Assembly (NCBI GenBank): GCA_016214855.1
Contig: JACRMT010000004.1
Location: forward strand, 744,001 to 808,000
DNA from: Nitrospirota bacterium
GTDB taxonomy: Bacteria; Nitrospirota; Thermodesulfovibrionia; Thermodesulfovibrionales; UBA6898
Direction: 5' to 3'
DNA: 64,000 bases
Within the stretch, counting starts at the first letter, position 1. Each line of letters starts with the position of its first letter. Below, in pieces: positions 45,128-53,873 of this stretch. The notes under the pieces were generated by a model that was not told where the DNA came from, made no database searches, and worked only from the letters and a program-made list of their open reading frames with translations. Both the position numbers and the translations under genes were made by a program.

Positions 45128-45288
45128 ATATCTACCTCACAGAGAAATTTCTTCATTATACCACAGATGAACAGGGGGATTTGGCCAGGTTTTCAGGTAG
45201 AACTCCGGTGCGCCCTGAGCTCATTGATCCTCACAGGGAATAACTTCAGGGTTCCCCTGTAACTGCTCACTATTACAGGGCAAGGTGT

Positions 45289-45375
45289 TGGTACCGAAGA
45301 CCGGACTCGAACCGGTACGAGGTTGCCCCCGAGGGATTTTAAGTCCCTTGTGTCTGCCAATTCCACCACTCCGGC
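45289..45375 (-). tRNA. tRNA-Leu (anticodon UAA)
   Basis: An 87-nt type II tRNA with encoded CCA (45289-45291). Acceptor GCCGGAG pairs with CTTCGGT (two G-U pairs); anticodon stem GGGA with loop CTTAAAA (UAA, 45339-45341); long variable arm (TCGGGGGCAACCTCGT region); T arm CCGGTTCGAGTCCGG. No attachment-site copy was noticed near it. Confidence 0.96.
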
Positions 45376-45494
45376 AAAGCAGGTAGGAAAGTTTGTAATG
45401 CTATCACAAAAAACGGCATGCTGTCAAAATGGATTATAACCGAAAAAGGCCTGATTTTCTCGGCCTTTGGAGAGTGTTTTTATCGTGCATACCG

Positions 45495-45716
45495 CTATTT
45501 TTTTATCGTTATCCTGCTGATACCGTCCTCTTCGCTGATATCGACCAACTCCAGCTTCAGCCTCTGCACAAGATAGACAACGTCGGTCTTTGCCGCAGCA
45601 TCTTTGGTGCTGACTTCAAGCAATTGACCGGGCTGCATGCTGTCGATCGCCTTTTTGGTCTTCAGCACCGGCAGGGGACAGGGCAGACTTGTAACATCGA
45701 GAACAACGTCCGGCAT
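45495..45716 (-). CDS. TusA/SirA-family sulfur carrier protein
   Basis: A 73-residue two-layer sandwich protein with the CPxP motif (LDVTSLPCPLPVLKTKKAID) whose Cys carries persulfide sulfur in TusA. ATG 45716 is chosen because the upstream extension overlaps cimA and is not family-like. It begins 10 bp after cimA at the end of the thrC-lysC-cimA run, which also contains a MoaD-like sulfur carrier, so a role in sulfur delivery is a reasonable inference. TusA, YedF and related redox roles cannot be separated by sequence. Confidence 0.85.
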   Translation of the reverse strand: MPDVVLDVTSLPCPLPVLKTKKAIDSMQPGQLLEVSTKDAAAKTDVVYLVQRLKLELVDISEEDGISRITIKK

Positions 45717-45726
45717 TATGTCTGTT

Positions 45727-47295
45727 TCAGCGTTCTTCTTTAAGGAGCTTGTATTCAATACCGTCGACGATAGCCTGGTAGGACGCCTCAATGATATTTT
45801 CAGATACTCCGACCGTGCCCCAGCGGTTATCTTTATCTCCCGATTCAACAAGAACGCGAACCCGTGCAGTAGTGCCCTTGCCGGCAGTGAGTACGCGGAC
45901 CTTGTAGTCGAGGAGCTTCACATCCCTGAGCGTGGGATAGAATTTCTCCAGCGCCTTGCGGAGCGCATTGTCAAGTGCATTGACCGGGCCCCTGCCTGTG
46001 GCAGCAGTGTGTTCCGTATGACCGCTCACCTTCACCATGATCGTCGCCTCGCTCAGCGGCTCCTCACCTTCTTTTCTCTTCTCAATGATCACCCTGAAGC
46101 CGATCAGGTCGAAGAACCGTTTATGAAGACCGAGCGCCTTCTTCATGAGCAGTTCAAAAGAAGCCTCTGCCCCCTCGAACTGAAAACCCTGGCTCTCAAG
46201 ATCCTTGAGCTGTGTAATGATGTCCTGAAGCTGCGTTGATTCACTGGTGAGCCTGATGCCGCATTCTTCTGCCTTTCGCAGGATATTCGCCCGCCCGGCA
46301 AGATCAGATATGAGAATGCGCTGCGAATTACCTACAAGCTCCGGCCTGATATGCTCATAGGTCTCGGGACGCTTGCGTATGGCGCTCACGTGCATGCCCG
46401 CCTTATGCGCAAACGCGCTGTCGCCGGTGTACGGCTGGCGCTTGAAATGTCTGAGGTTGGCGATCTCGGTCACAAACCGGGACACGTCCCGAAGCTTTGC
46501 AAGCTGATCGTCGCTGATACAGCGCATGCCGAGCTTGACCTGAATATTCGGAATGATCGATATAAGGTTCGCATTGCCGCAGCGCTCGCCAAGGCCGTTG
46601 ATCGTGCCCTGCACCTGAGTCACGCCCTCTTCAACAGAAACGATCGAGTTGGCGACCGCGCAGTCACTGTCATTATGCACATGAATGCCGAGGGGAGCAG
46701 TGCAATGCTTCTTCATCTTTCTGACAATCTCTTTGATAAGCGTCGGCGTGCAGCCGCCATTCGTATCACAGAGCACCAGACAGTCTGCGCCCGCATCCTG
46801 GGCAGCATCGAGGCATTTCAGCGCATAGTCAGGGTTAGTCCTGTACCCGTCAAAAAAATGCTCTGCGTCAAAGAAGACCTTGTCAGCATGTTTTTTCAGA
46901 TAGGCTACGGAATCAAAAATAATCTCCAGATTCTCTTTAAGCGGGACTTTCAGTGCCTCTCTGACATGGAAGTCCCAGGTCTTTCCGAAAATGGTTATGA
47001 CCGGGGTCTTTGCATCCAGAAGGGCCTTGAGTGTTTCATCCCTGGAGGCTTTTTTCTTTGGCCGGTGCGTGCTGCCAAAGGCAACCAGCTTTGCATTGAC
47101 CAGTTTTAATTTCGCCGCTTTCTTGAAATAATCAATGTCACGGGGATTTGATCCGGGATACCCTCCCTCGATGAACTGAACACCGAGATCGTCAAGCCTC
47201 TCGGTAATCCTGAGCTTGTCCTCCAGGGAAAAAGAGACATCCTCTGACTGGGCGCCGTCCCTCAATGTGGTATCGTATATTTCGATTTTGCGCAT
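45727..47295 (-). CDS. cimA: (R)-citramalate synthase, CimA type
   Basis: Condenses pyruvate and acetyl-CoA to citramalate, an entry to isoleucine that avoids threonine deaminase. 522 aa: TIM barrel with IYDTTLRDGAQSEDVSF, FIEGGYPGSNPRDIDYF, HVHNDSDCAVANSI and NGLGERCGNANL, and a C-terminal LeuA-dimer regulatory domain (about 390-520, VKVSGHTEHTAATGRGPVNA). The GYPGSNPRD segment and the length match the CimA family (TIGR00977 type) better than LeuA. It lies between lysC and the tusA-like gene. Confidence 0.93.
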   Translation of the reverse strand: MRKIEIYDTTLRDGAQSEDVSFSLEDKLRITERLDDLGVQFIEGGYPGSNPRDIDYFKKAAKLKLVNAKLVAFGSTHRPKKKASRDETLKALLDAKTPVITIFGKTWDFHVREALKVPLKENLEIIFDSVAYLKKHADKVFFDAEHFFDGYRTNPDYALKCLDAAQDAGADCLVLCDTNGGCTPTLIKEIVRKMKKHCTAPLGIHVHNDSDCAVANSIVSVEEGVTQVQGTINGLGERCGNANLISIIPNIQVKLGMRCISDDQLAKLRDVSRFVTEIANLRHFKRQPYTGDSAFAHKAGMHVSAIRKRPETYEHIRPELVGNSQRILISDLAGRANILRKAEECGIRLTSESTQLQDIITQLKDLESQGFQFEGAEASFELLMKKALGLHKRFFDLIGFRVIIEKRKEGEEPLSEATIMVKVSGHTEHTAATGRGPVNALDNALRKALEKFYPTLRDVKLLDYKVRVLTAGKGTTARVRVLVESGDKDNRWGTVGVSENIIEASYQAIVDGIEYKLLKEER

Positions 47296-47374
47296 AAGAA
47301 TTATGTATCCAGAATCCTGGATTCAACCTGTCTACGCTGATTGCTGACCGCTGATGGCCGAAAGCTCATATACA

Positions 47375-48592
47375 TTATCCTGCAAGTCCGAATGCCTCGT
47401 GAAGCACCCGGACAGCAAGTTCGGTATATTTCAGGTCTATGACACACGAAACCTTGATCTCGGATGTGCTGATCATGGCAATATTGATGTTATTCGCAGC
47501 AAGGGTCTGAAACATCTTCGAGGCAACACCGGAATGCGTCCTCATGCCGACACCGATGACAGAGATCTTGCTGATGTCTTCCCTCTTGTCAACACGCTCT
47601 GCACCCAGCGCCTTTGCAATGGCCTCTGAGACCTCAAGGGCCTTGCGTGTATCGGTCTTGGGCACGGTAAAGGAAATATCTGCAAACTTCCCGTCGCTGC
47701 TCACATTCTGCACGATCATGTCAACCACGATATTCGAAGCTGCTATGGCCTCGAAAAGCTTTGCAGCAATGCCCGGCCTGTCAGGCACGTTCACGATCGT
47801 GACCTTCGCCTGGTTCTTGTCGTATGCAATGCCTGAAACAAAAACATTCTCCATATCCCTATCCTCCTCAACAACCAGTGTTCCCGGATTATCATTAAAG
47901 CTGGACCGGACAACAACAGGCACCTTATATTTCATTGCAAATTCAACGGAGCGCGTCTGCAGGACCTTTGCGCCGAGACTTGCAAGCTCAAGCATCTCTT
48001 CGTAGGATATTTTGTCGAGCTTGCGCGCTTCAGGCACGATGTTCGGGTCGGTCGTATAGACGCCGTCAACATCTGTATAGATCTCGCAAAGATCAGCATT
48101 GATGGCAGAAGCGATCGCAACAGCAGAAAGATCAGACCCGCCTCTGCCAAGAGTGGTAACGTCCTCGTTCGGAGTAATTCCCTGAAACCCGGCGAGCACC
48201 ACCACAAACCCCTCGTCCAGCGCCTTACTGATCCGCTCCCCGTTGATCCGCTCGATCTTCGCCTTTGTATGGACCGCGTCCGTAACAATGCCTGCCTGAC
48301 GTCCGGTAAAAGACTTTGCCTTATGGCCCAGTGCATCGATTGCCATGGCGGTAAGCGCACTGGTAACGCGCTCGCCTGACGACAGGAGCATATCGAGTTC
48401 GCGCTCTGCAGGCGTTGCTGATAATTGATTCGCAAGACCGATAAGCTTGTCCGTCTCGCCCGACATGGCAGAGACTACCACAACAACCTGGTTGCCTGCC
48501 TGAACTGTTCTTGCAACACGGTTGGCAACATTCTTGATCCTTTCTATGTTGCCGACCGAGGTGCCGCCATATTTTTGAACTATGAGTGCCAC
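47375..48592 (-). CDS. lysC: Aspartate kinase
   Basis: First step of the aspartate family pathway. 405 aa: catalytic domain beginning [20 protein letters not shown], with [19 protein letters not shown] and [13 protein letters not shown]; two C-terminal ACT domains (about 265-405) for lysine or threonine feedback. The start is GTG 48592 with GGAGGAGAGA just upstream; the longer frame to 48634 merely reads through the end of an adjacent 124-bp repeat (RLNASWNG). cimA follows after 79 bp. Confidence 0.95.
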   Translation of the reverse strand: MALIVQKYGGTSVGNIERIKNVANRVARTVQAGNQVVVVVSAMSGETDKLIGLANQLSATPAERELDMLLSSGERVTSALTAMAIDALGHKAKSFTGRQAGIVTDAVHTKAKIERINGERISKALDEGFVVVLAGFQGITPNEDVTTLGRGGSDLSAVAIASAINADLCEIYTDVDGVYTTDPNIVPEARKLDKISYEEMLELASLGAKVLQTRSVEFAMKYKVPVVVRSSFNDNPGTLVVEEDRDMENVFVSGIAYDKNQAKVTIVNVPDRPGIAAKLFEAIAASNIVVDMIVQNVSSDGKFADISFTVPKTDTRKALEVSEAIAKALGAERVDKREDISKISVIGVGMRTHSGVASKMFQTLAANNINIAMISTSEIKVSCVIDLKYTELAVRVLHEAFGLAG

Positions 48593-48610
48593 TCTCTCCT
48601 CCACCTGTCC

Positions 48611-48734
48611 ATTCCAGGACGCATTCAAACGCAAACTGCGTTGGCTTCGTCGTCAGCTCCTCAACATACCATTCAGTATGCCTGCGTCGCTTCCTTCTTG
48701 CCGCCTTGTTATCATTTTGAATGCGTCCTGGAAT
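48611..48734. repeat. 124-bp MITE-like element with perfect 19-bp terminal inverted repeats
   Basis: The ends 48611-48629 and 48716-48734 are perfect complements (outer ATTCCAGGACGCATTCAAA). The interior holds a smaller palindrome (ACCATTCAGTATG) and no gene. No target-site duplication is obvious. It lies between the apgM-like gene and lysC, 19 bp before the lysC start codon. Confidence 0.88.
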
Positions 48735-48755
48735 AAGAATCTTAACAAGACCAAG

Positions 48756-49964
48756 TTATCCTTTGATAAAAAAGTCCATCAGTTTATATCCTTCTTCAAA
48801 AACCATAATGTCATCTCTCTCCGTAATAGCCTCGTCATAGGCATGCACCGCATTATTCTTCTGAGCCCGGCTGTCATAGAGCATAAACGGAACAGGCTCT
48901 GCCGAATGGGTCCTGAGCTCTACCGGCGTCGCATGGTCAGGAAGCACAAGGATCCGGTATGTATCAAAGGCCTTCATCCCCTCCAGAACAGCCCCTACGA
49001 TAAACCTGTCAAAATCCTCAATGGCCCGGACCTTATCCTTGCATTTTCCGGAGTGGCCTGCCTCGTCAGGGGCCTCGACATGCAGGTACACAAAATCTAC
49101 CTGCTTCAATGCCTCGATCGTGGCATCAGCCTTTCCCTGATAATTGGTATCAAGATATCCGGTCATACCCGGGACCTCGAGAATTCTGAATCCTGCATAG
49201 ATGCCAAGCCCCTTGGTCAGATCAACCGCAGAGACAAGAGCGCCGCTGATGCCGTATTTTTCCTGAAAGGTCGGCATCTGAGGTCTTTTGCCCTGCCCCC
49301 AGAGCCAGACACTGTTGCCCGGGTTCTTCCCTTCCCTGACCCTGTTCCTGTTCACGGGATGGCTCTCAAGAATATCAACAGAATCCATCATGATCTTCCT
49401 GATCACCTCTTCGCCCCTGCCGACCGGAAGATAATCGATGATCTCCTTGCCGAGCATATCATGGGGAGGGACACATTCGATCTCGACTGATCCTTCAGCC
49501 CAGACCATCAGATGGCGGTAACTGACCCCGGGATAAAACGCGATCTTCCCGGTGCCGAGCTGACCGCTCACCTCTTTGATCAATTCCGCCGCTTCACCTG
49601 AAGAGATATGGCCGCTGCTGTAATCTTCCATCACTGCACTGGTCCTGTCCCGGTTGAACTTGAGCGTAACAAGATTGCACCTGAAGGCAACATCGTCCTT
49701 CCCAAGTTCAACACCGATGCTGGCCGCTTCAAGCGGGGCCCTGCCGGAATAATATTTGGCAGGGTCGTACCCGAGGATGCTCAGGTTGGCAACATCAGAG
49801 CCCGGGTGCATGCTTTCCGGAACAGTTCGCACCTTCCCCAGGCTGCTTGTCGCAGCAAGCCGGTCCATGTTCGGCGTATAGGCCTTCTGCAGCGGCGTCT
49901 TACCGCCAAGCTCCGCCAGGGGCCTGTCAGCCATGCCATCTCCAACGATCACAATATATTTCAC
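48756..49964 (-). CDS. ApgM-family phosphotransferase, putative homoserine kinase
   Basis: A 402-residue alkaline-phosphatase-fold enzyme of the archaeal-type cofactor-independent phosphoglycerate mutase family (COG3635). Metal and nucleophile motifs: YIVIVGDGMADRP, HPGSDVANLSILGYDP (nucleophile Ser), YLHVEAPDEAGHSG and LPDHATPVELRTH. Because it sits in an operon with thrC and lysC, and a second apgM occurs at 55.1 kb, I infer it supplies homoserine kinase activity in place of ThrB, a proposal already made for such neighbours. Glycolytic mutase activity is the alternative. Confidence 0.88.
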   Translation of the reverse strand: MKYIVIVGDGMADRPLAELGGKTPLQKAYTPNMDRLAATSSLGKVRTVPESMHPGSDVANLSILGYDPAKYYSGRAPLEAASIGVELGKDDVAFRCNLVTLKFNRDRTSAVMEDYSSGHISSGEAAELIKEVSGQLGTGKIAFYPGVSYRHLMVWAEGSVEIECVPPHDMLGKEIIDYLPVGRGEEVIRKIMMDSVDILESHPVNRNRVREGKNPGNSVWLWGQGKRPQMPTFQEKYGISGALVSAVDLTKGLGIYAGFRILEVPGMTGYLDTNYQGKADATIEALKQVDFVYLHVEAPDEAGHSGKCKDKVRAIEDFDRFIVGAVLEGMKAFDTYRILVLPDHATPVELRTHSAEPVPFMLYDSRAQKNNAVHAYDEAITERDDIMVFEEGYKLMDFFIKG

Positions 49965-49987
49965 AGGAATTCCTTGCTCTGCCGGAA

Positions 49988-50227
49988 CTACTCGATGACG
50001 TCGCCTACAGCCATCTCGACCTCGATGCCTTTTTCCTTCAGAAAAGCTATGCCGCGATCGAGATCATCCTGGGCTCCCTCGAGCTCAAGCACCATCTCTC
50101 CTACTGTTTCCGTGATCCTGGCCCGTCTGATATTCGGCATAACATTGAACTGCTTTGCCATAGAGAAGATAACCGGCTCCTTGATAAGGTTCTGCGGAAA
50201 GGTCAGCTTCACGCGTGATTTCATCAT
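49988..50227 (-). CDS. NIL (ACT-like) domain protein
   Basis: A 79-residue single NIL domain (RVKLTFPQNLIKEPVIFSMA, then ITETVGEMVLELEGAQDDLD). NIL domains bind methionine in MetN and occur in proteins of homocysteine synthesis. It lies between the MoaD-like carrier (6 bp away) and the ApgM-like gene, suggesting a sensory or scaffold role in the threonine/methionine branch. AGGAG favours ATG 50224 over 50227. Confidence 0.85.
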   Translation of the reverse strand: MMKSRVKLTFPQNLIKEPVIFSMAKQFNVMPNIRRARITETVGEMVLELEGAQDDLDRGIAFLKEKGIEVEMAVGDVIE

Positions 50228-50233
50228 AGACTC

Positions 50234-50512
50234 CTAACAGGCTCCGCCTGCGATGGCCGGGACAATGGAGACCTCGTCGCCGTCCTTGACGGGCGTCTCT
50301 TCAGCATTCAGGAACCGTATATCCTCATCATTAAGATAGATGTTGACGAACCTGCGGATCTTGCCATTCTCTGAGACCCTTTCTGCAAGACCGGGGTAAG
50401 CCTTGTCAAGTTCGTTCACCAATGCAATGATCGTTCCTGCGTTTCCGTCGACCTCTTCCTTTCCCTGTGTCAGTTTCTGCAGCGGTGTGGGTATTCTTAC
50501 TTTCACTGCCAT
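50234..50512 (-). CDS. MoaD/ThiS-family ubiquitin-like sulfur carrier
   Basis: A 92-residue beta-grasp protein (VKVRIPTPLQKLTQGKEEVD, YLNDEDIRFLNAEETPVKDG, VSIVPAIAGGAC). Carriers of this kind are activated at a C-terminal GG; here two residues (Ala-Cys) follow GG, so a peptidase would have to expose it, as JAMM proteases do for HcyS- and QbsE-type carriers. Its place directly after thrC argues for an amino-acid role (thiocarboxylate sulfur donor, CysO/HcyS-like) and not molybdopterin. AAGGAGG precedes the ATG. Confidence 0.88.
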   Translation of the reverse strand: MAVKVRIPTPLQKLTQGKEEVDGNAGTIIALVNELDKAYPGLAERVSENGKIRRFVNIYLNDEDIRFLNAEETPVKDGDEVSIVPAIAGGAC

Positions 50513-50528
50513 ATCACGTCCCTCCTTG

Positions 50529-51779
50529 TTATTGGGCGTTGTTTATTTTTTCGAGCACTTCCTCGAATGAGGCGAGGCTCGGCTTTATATAGTGCGGCAA
50601 TGTCGTCTGTCCCTGCAGCGCTTCCTGGGTCTTCAGCCCGTTTCCGGTAATGCAGATGACCGTCATCTCGTCGCGCTTTATCTTTCCGCTTGCGATCAGT
50701 TTTCGGGTCGCTGCCAGGGTCACGCCACCTGCCGTCTCGGCAAAGATACCCTCGGTCCTTGCGAGAAGCTTTATGGCATCGATGATCTCCTGATCAGAAA
50801 CATCCTCAGCATGTCCGCCCGTCTCCCTGATCACCTGGGACGCATAAAAACCGTCCGCAGGATTGCCGATGGCGAGCGATTTTGCGATCGTGTTCGGCTT
50901 CACCGGCCGGATGATGTCCGTGCCGGCCTTGACCGCAGCAGCAATGGGGTTGCAGCCTGCTGCCTGAGAGCCGAAGATCTTCGTATCAAGCTCCTTCAGG
51001 ATGCCTATTTCCTTGAACTCCTTGAGCGCCTTCCATACCTTGGTCAGAAGCGAACCGCTTGCACAGGGCACAACAATATTGTCAGGAGCCTTCCATCCAA
51101 GCTGTTCTGCGATCTCAAAACCGATCGTCTTTGACCCCTCTGCATAGAATGGCCTGATATTGATATTCACAAATGCCCAGCGGTATTTGTTCGCAACCTC
51201 GCTGCAGAGCCTGTTCACGTCATCGTAATTGCCGTCAACCGCTATGAGATTCGGTTCGTACACAAGAGATGCCACGATCTTGCTGGCCTCAAGCGTTGCC
51301 GGAATAAAAATGAAACGGTTGAAGCCTGCGCGCGCGCCATGAGCAGATACGGAATGGGCAAGGTTGCCGGTGGATGCGCAGGCAACCGTATCGAACCTGA
51401 ACTCCTTTGCCTTGGTAAGCGCAACCGCAACAACGCGGTCCTTGAATGAAAGTGTAGGATGGACAACCGTGTCGTCCTTGATATAGAGCGCATCAAGGCC
51501 GAGCGTCTTTGCAAGCCTGTCTGCCTTAATGAGCGGTGTGAACCCGGAATTGAGGCCAACCTGAGGCTCGCCGTCTATGGGGAGGAGTTCCCGGTAGCGC
51601 CAGAGGTTTTCCGGACGCTGCTCGATCTTTTTTCTCGTTATCGCCGCGGCTATGCCCGCGTAGTCATAGGCGACTTCAAGCGGGCCAAAACAGAACTCAC
51701 AGACATAAATAGGGTCAACCGGATATTCCCTGCCGCATTCCCTGCATTTTAGTCCTTTTACATGTCCCATCTCCTGCAC
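50529..51779 (-). CDS. thrC: Threonine synthase
   Basis: PLP enzyme converting O-phosphohomoserine to threonine. 416 aa with an N-terminal zinc-ribbon-like segment (LKCRECGREYPVDPIYVCEF), the PLP Lys in DDTVVHPTLSFKDRVVAVA, CASTGNLAHSVSAHGARAG, and VPCASGSLLTKVW. The zinc-ribbon form (class ThrC with CxxC at the N-terminus) is usual in archaea and many anaerobes. The start may be GTG 51779 or ATG 51770. First gene of the amino-acid run; a PLP enzyme that uses the carrier's sulfur cannot be ruled out. Confidence 0.92.
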   Translation of the reverse strand: MQEMGHVKGLKCRECGREYPVDPIYVCEFCFGPLEVAYDYAGIAAAITRKKIEQRPENLWRYRELLPIDGEPQVGLNSGFTPLIKADRLAKTLGLDALYIKDDTVVHPTLSFKDRVVAVALTKAKEFRFDTVACASTGNLAHSVSAHGARAGFNRFIFIPATLEASKIVASLVYEPNLIAVDGNYDDVNRLCSEVANKYRWAFVNINIRPFYAEGSKTIGFEIAEQLGWKAPDNIVVPCASGSLLTKVWKALKEFKEIGILKELDTKIFGSQAAGCNPIAAAVKAGTDIIRPVKPNTIAKSLAIGNPADGFYASQVIRETGGHAEDVSDQEIIDAIKLLARTEGIFAETAGGVTLAATRKLIASGKIKRDEMTVICITGNGLKTQEALQGQTTLPHYIKPSLASFEEVLEKINNAQ

Positions 51780-51920
51780 CTCTCCTGCTTAAAGTCCTTT
51801 ATTTTACTGCAAACAAAGAATAATTGAAAGTATCAAGAAAGCTTCTCAGAACGGCTCAGAACAGCTGACCTTACACCAAATTCAGCCCTGCAAATACTGC
51901 GGTTCTGCTCCCAAGCCGCT

Positions 51921-52691
51921 TCAGGATCGCTGCCGCCGTTTCGCCTCATCCCAGAGCGCATCCATTTCTGCAAGGCTCATGTCAGAGAGCTTATCACCGT
52001 TTTCAGCCGCAGCCATCTCGATATACCGGAAGCGGGATATGAATTTGCTGATCGTTTTTCTGAGCGCCTCTTCAGGATTCACTCCAATAAAACGGGAGAT
52101 ATTCACGATCATGAAGAGGATATCGCCAAGTTCGTCCTCGATCGGAGCTTCCTTCCTCTCTTTCACGGCCTGCTTGAATTCGCTCACCTCTTCGTCCAGC
52201 TTCAAAAGGACATCGTCGATCTTTTCCCAGTCAAAGCCGACCTTCGCAGCCCGGTCCTGGAGCTTTTTGGCACGCAGAAGCGCCGGCATGGTCTTTGGTA
52301 TGCCTTCCAGTATCGACTCTTTCTGCTTGCCTTCCCTTTTCTTGTGCTCGTCCCATTTGACCAAAACCTCTTCTGATGTTCTGATGTCCGAGTCACCGAA
52401 CACATGAGGATGACGGGAGATCATTTTCTTTGCTATGCCGTCAATGACATCTTCAAGCCTGAACTCGCCATTCTCTTCTGCTATCCGGCTCTGGAACACG
52501 ATCTGGAACAGGAGATCGCCTAATTCCTCTTTCACCTCATCGGGGGTTTTCTGATCGATGGCATCAATCACCTCGTATGCCTCTTCAATAATAAAGGGCT
52601 TGAGCGATTCCCGCGTCTGTTCCTTGTCCCAGGGACAGCCCTTCTCACTCCTCAGCGCAGCCATGATCTTTACCAGTTCTTCAAGGTTCAT
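51921..52691 (-). CDS. mazG: Nucleoside triphosphate pyrophosphohydrolase MazG
   Basis: A 256-residue house-cleaning enzyme with two MazG helical domains. The first has KGCPWDKEQTRESLKPFIIEE (split: CPWD and EEAYE metal site) and ELGDLLFQIVF (EExxE...ExxD type); the second (about 150-250) has EVSEFKQAV and EDELGDILFMIVNISRF. Typical length for the bacterial housekeeping form. Divergent from hemW. Confidence 0.95.
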   Translation of the reverse strand: MNLEELVKIMAALRSEKGCPWDKEQTRESLKPFIIEEAYEVIDAIDQKTPDEVKEELGDLLFQIVFQSRIAEENGEFRLEDVIDGIAKKMISRHPHVFGDSDIRTSEEVLVKWDEHKKREGKQKESILEGIPKTMPALLRAKKLQDRAAKVGFDWEKIDDVLLKLDEEVSEFKQAVKERKEAPIEDELGDILFMIVNISRFIGVNPEEALRKTISKFISRFRYIEMAAAENGDKLSDMSLAEMDALWDEAKRRQRS

Positions 52692-52748
52692 AGGGTCTTA
52701 TGATATCACAATAGTACAGATTTGCCCCCGAATGCCCTACAATATCCC

Positions 52749-53873
52749 ATGGCCGAATTTCTTTACATCCATATTCCGTTCTGCGCAAGAAAGTGTGTGT
52801 ATTGCGACTTTCTCTCGATCCCTTATGACGAGTCCCTCGCAGAGCACTATACCCACGCACTCTGCAGGGAACTGGATCTGAAAAAAGGTCTTGCCGACAC
52901 ACTGAAAACAATCTTCTTCGGCGGCGGCACGCCGACAATCCTTTCCGAAAACTGCTTTCATGATATCTTCAATCGGATCAGGGAGAACTACATTTTTGCA
53001 CCTTCAGCAGAGATAACGGTTGAAGCAAATCCCGGGACCTTAACAGAAAGAAAGGTCACTGCCCTCGTCAACCTCGGTGTCAACCGGCTGAGCCTTGGGG
53101 TTCAATCCTTTCAGAACGAAGAACTTAAAACCCTCGGGAGGATCCATGACGCAGATGAGGCAATACGGTCTGCAGAAATGATCAGCGCTGCAGGCATCGA
53201 AAACTTCTCCCTTGATCTTATATACGGCATCCCGGGACAGAACATGCAAACATGGAAGCATACTTTACAGCAGGCTGTCGCCCTTTCTCCAAAACATATA
53301 TCCGCATATGAGCTGACACCAGAGCCGGGGACGCAGCTGAAGAGATTCATTGAGGCAGGAGATCTGAAAATGCCTGATGAAGAGACGATCCTTGAGATGT
53401 CCGACCTCACAATCGATATGCTTGCGCAGGCAGGATATGAACAGTATGAGATATCGAACTATGCCCGGCCCGGCTATCGCTGCACTCACAATATGAACTA
53501 CTGGGACCGCGGCGACTATATTGGTATCGGCGCCGGCGCCCATGGCTTCATCAGGGGATTCCGGACAAGCAATACCCGCGATATCAAAGACTACATCGGG
53601 AAGCTGCAACTGGATATTATTCCAGAGATCGAGAAGACCGAGATATCGTGTGAAGATGCACTCAGGGAGTTTATCTTTCTCGGTCTGCGGAAAGCTGAAG
53701 GTATCCGCCTCTCAGATGCCGCAGATCTTGAGCTCAAGCTTCATGACGCCGGAGCTGATATGGTCAGAGATGGTTTTGCGGCGATCACAAAGACCCATTT
53801 CCGCCTTACCGGAAAAGGTCGTTATATCGCAAATACCCTAATCGTCCAACTCCTTGAGAACCTGGATCTTTGA
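52749..53873 (+). CDS. hemW: HemW-like radical SAM haem chaperone
   Basis: Radical SAM protein formerly annotated as oxygen-independent coproporphyrinogen oxidase. ATG 52749 gives MAEFLYIHIPFCARKCVYCDF with CxxxCxxC as CARKCVYC; a TTG at 52722 is an in-frame alternative. FFGGGTPTIL, VEANPGTLTERKV, GVQSFQNEELKTLGRIH and the C-terminal HemN domain follow. The fourth Cys of true HemN (CxxxCxxCxC) is absent, as D replaces it, so haem trafficking is more likely than decarboxylation. Convergent stop overlap with the next gene is nil (53873/53874). Confidence 0.93.
   Translation: MAEFLYIHIPFCARKCVYCDFLSIPYDESLAEHYTHALCRELDLKKGLADTLKTIFFGGGTPTILSENCFHDIFNRIRENYIFAPSAEITVEANPGTLTERKVTALVNLGVNRLSLGVQSFQNEELKTLGRIHDADEAIRSAEMISAAGIENFSLDLIYGIPGQNMQTWKHTLQQAVALSPKHISAYELTPEPGTQLKRFIEAGDLKMPDEETILEMSDLTIDMLAQAGYEQYEISNYARPGYRCTHNMNYWDRGDYIGIGAGAHGFIRGFRTSNTRDIKDYIGKLQLDIIPEIEKTEISCEDALREFIFLGLRKAEGIRLSDAADLELKLHDAGADMVRDGFAAITKTHFRLTGKGRYIANTLIVQLLENLDL

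Noticed and set aside
45255-45280. Inverted repeat CCCTGTAA / TTACAGGG near tRNA-Leu as a terminator
   Set aside because: The 8-bp stem is perfect but has a 10-nt loop and no T run on the tRNA strand; evidence is too weak to call it.
48593-48634. Upstream start of lysC at 48634
   Set aside because: The extra 14 residues are translated from the end of the 124-bp repeat and do not belong to aspartate kinases; GTG 48592 has a better ribosome-binding site.
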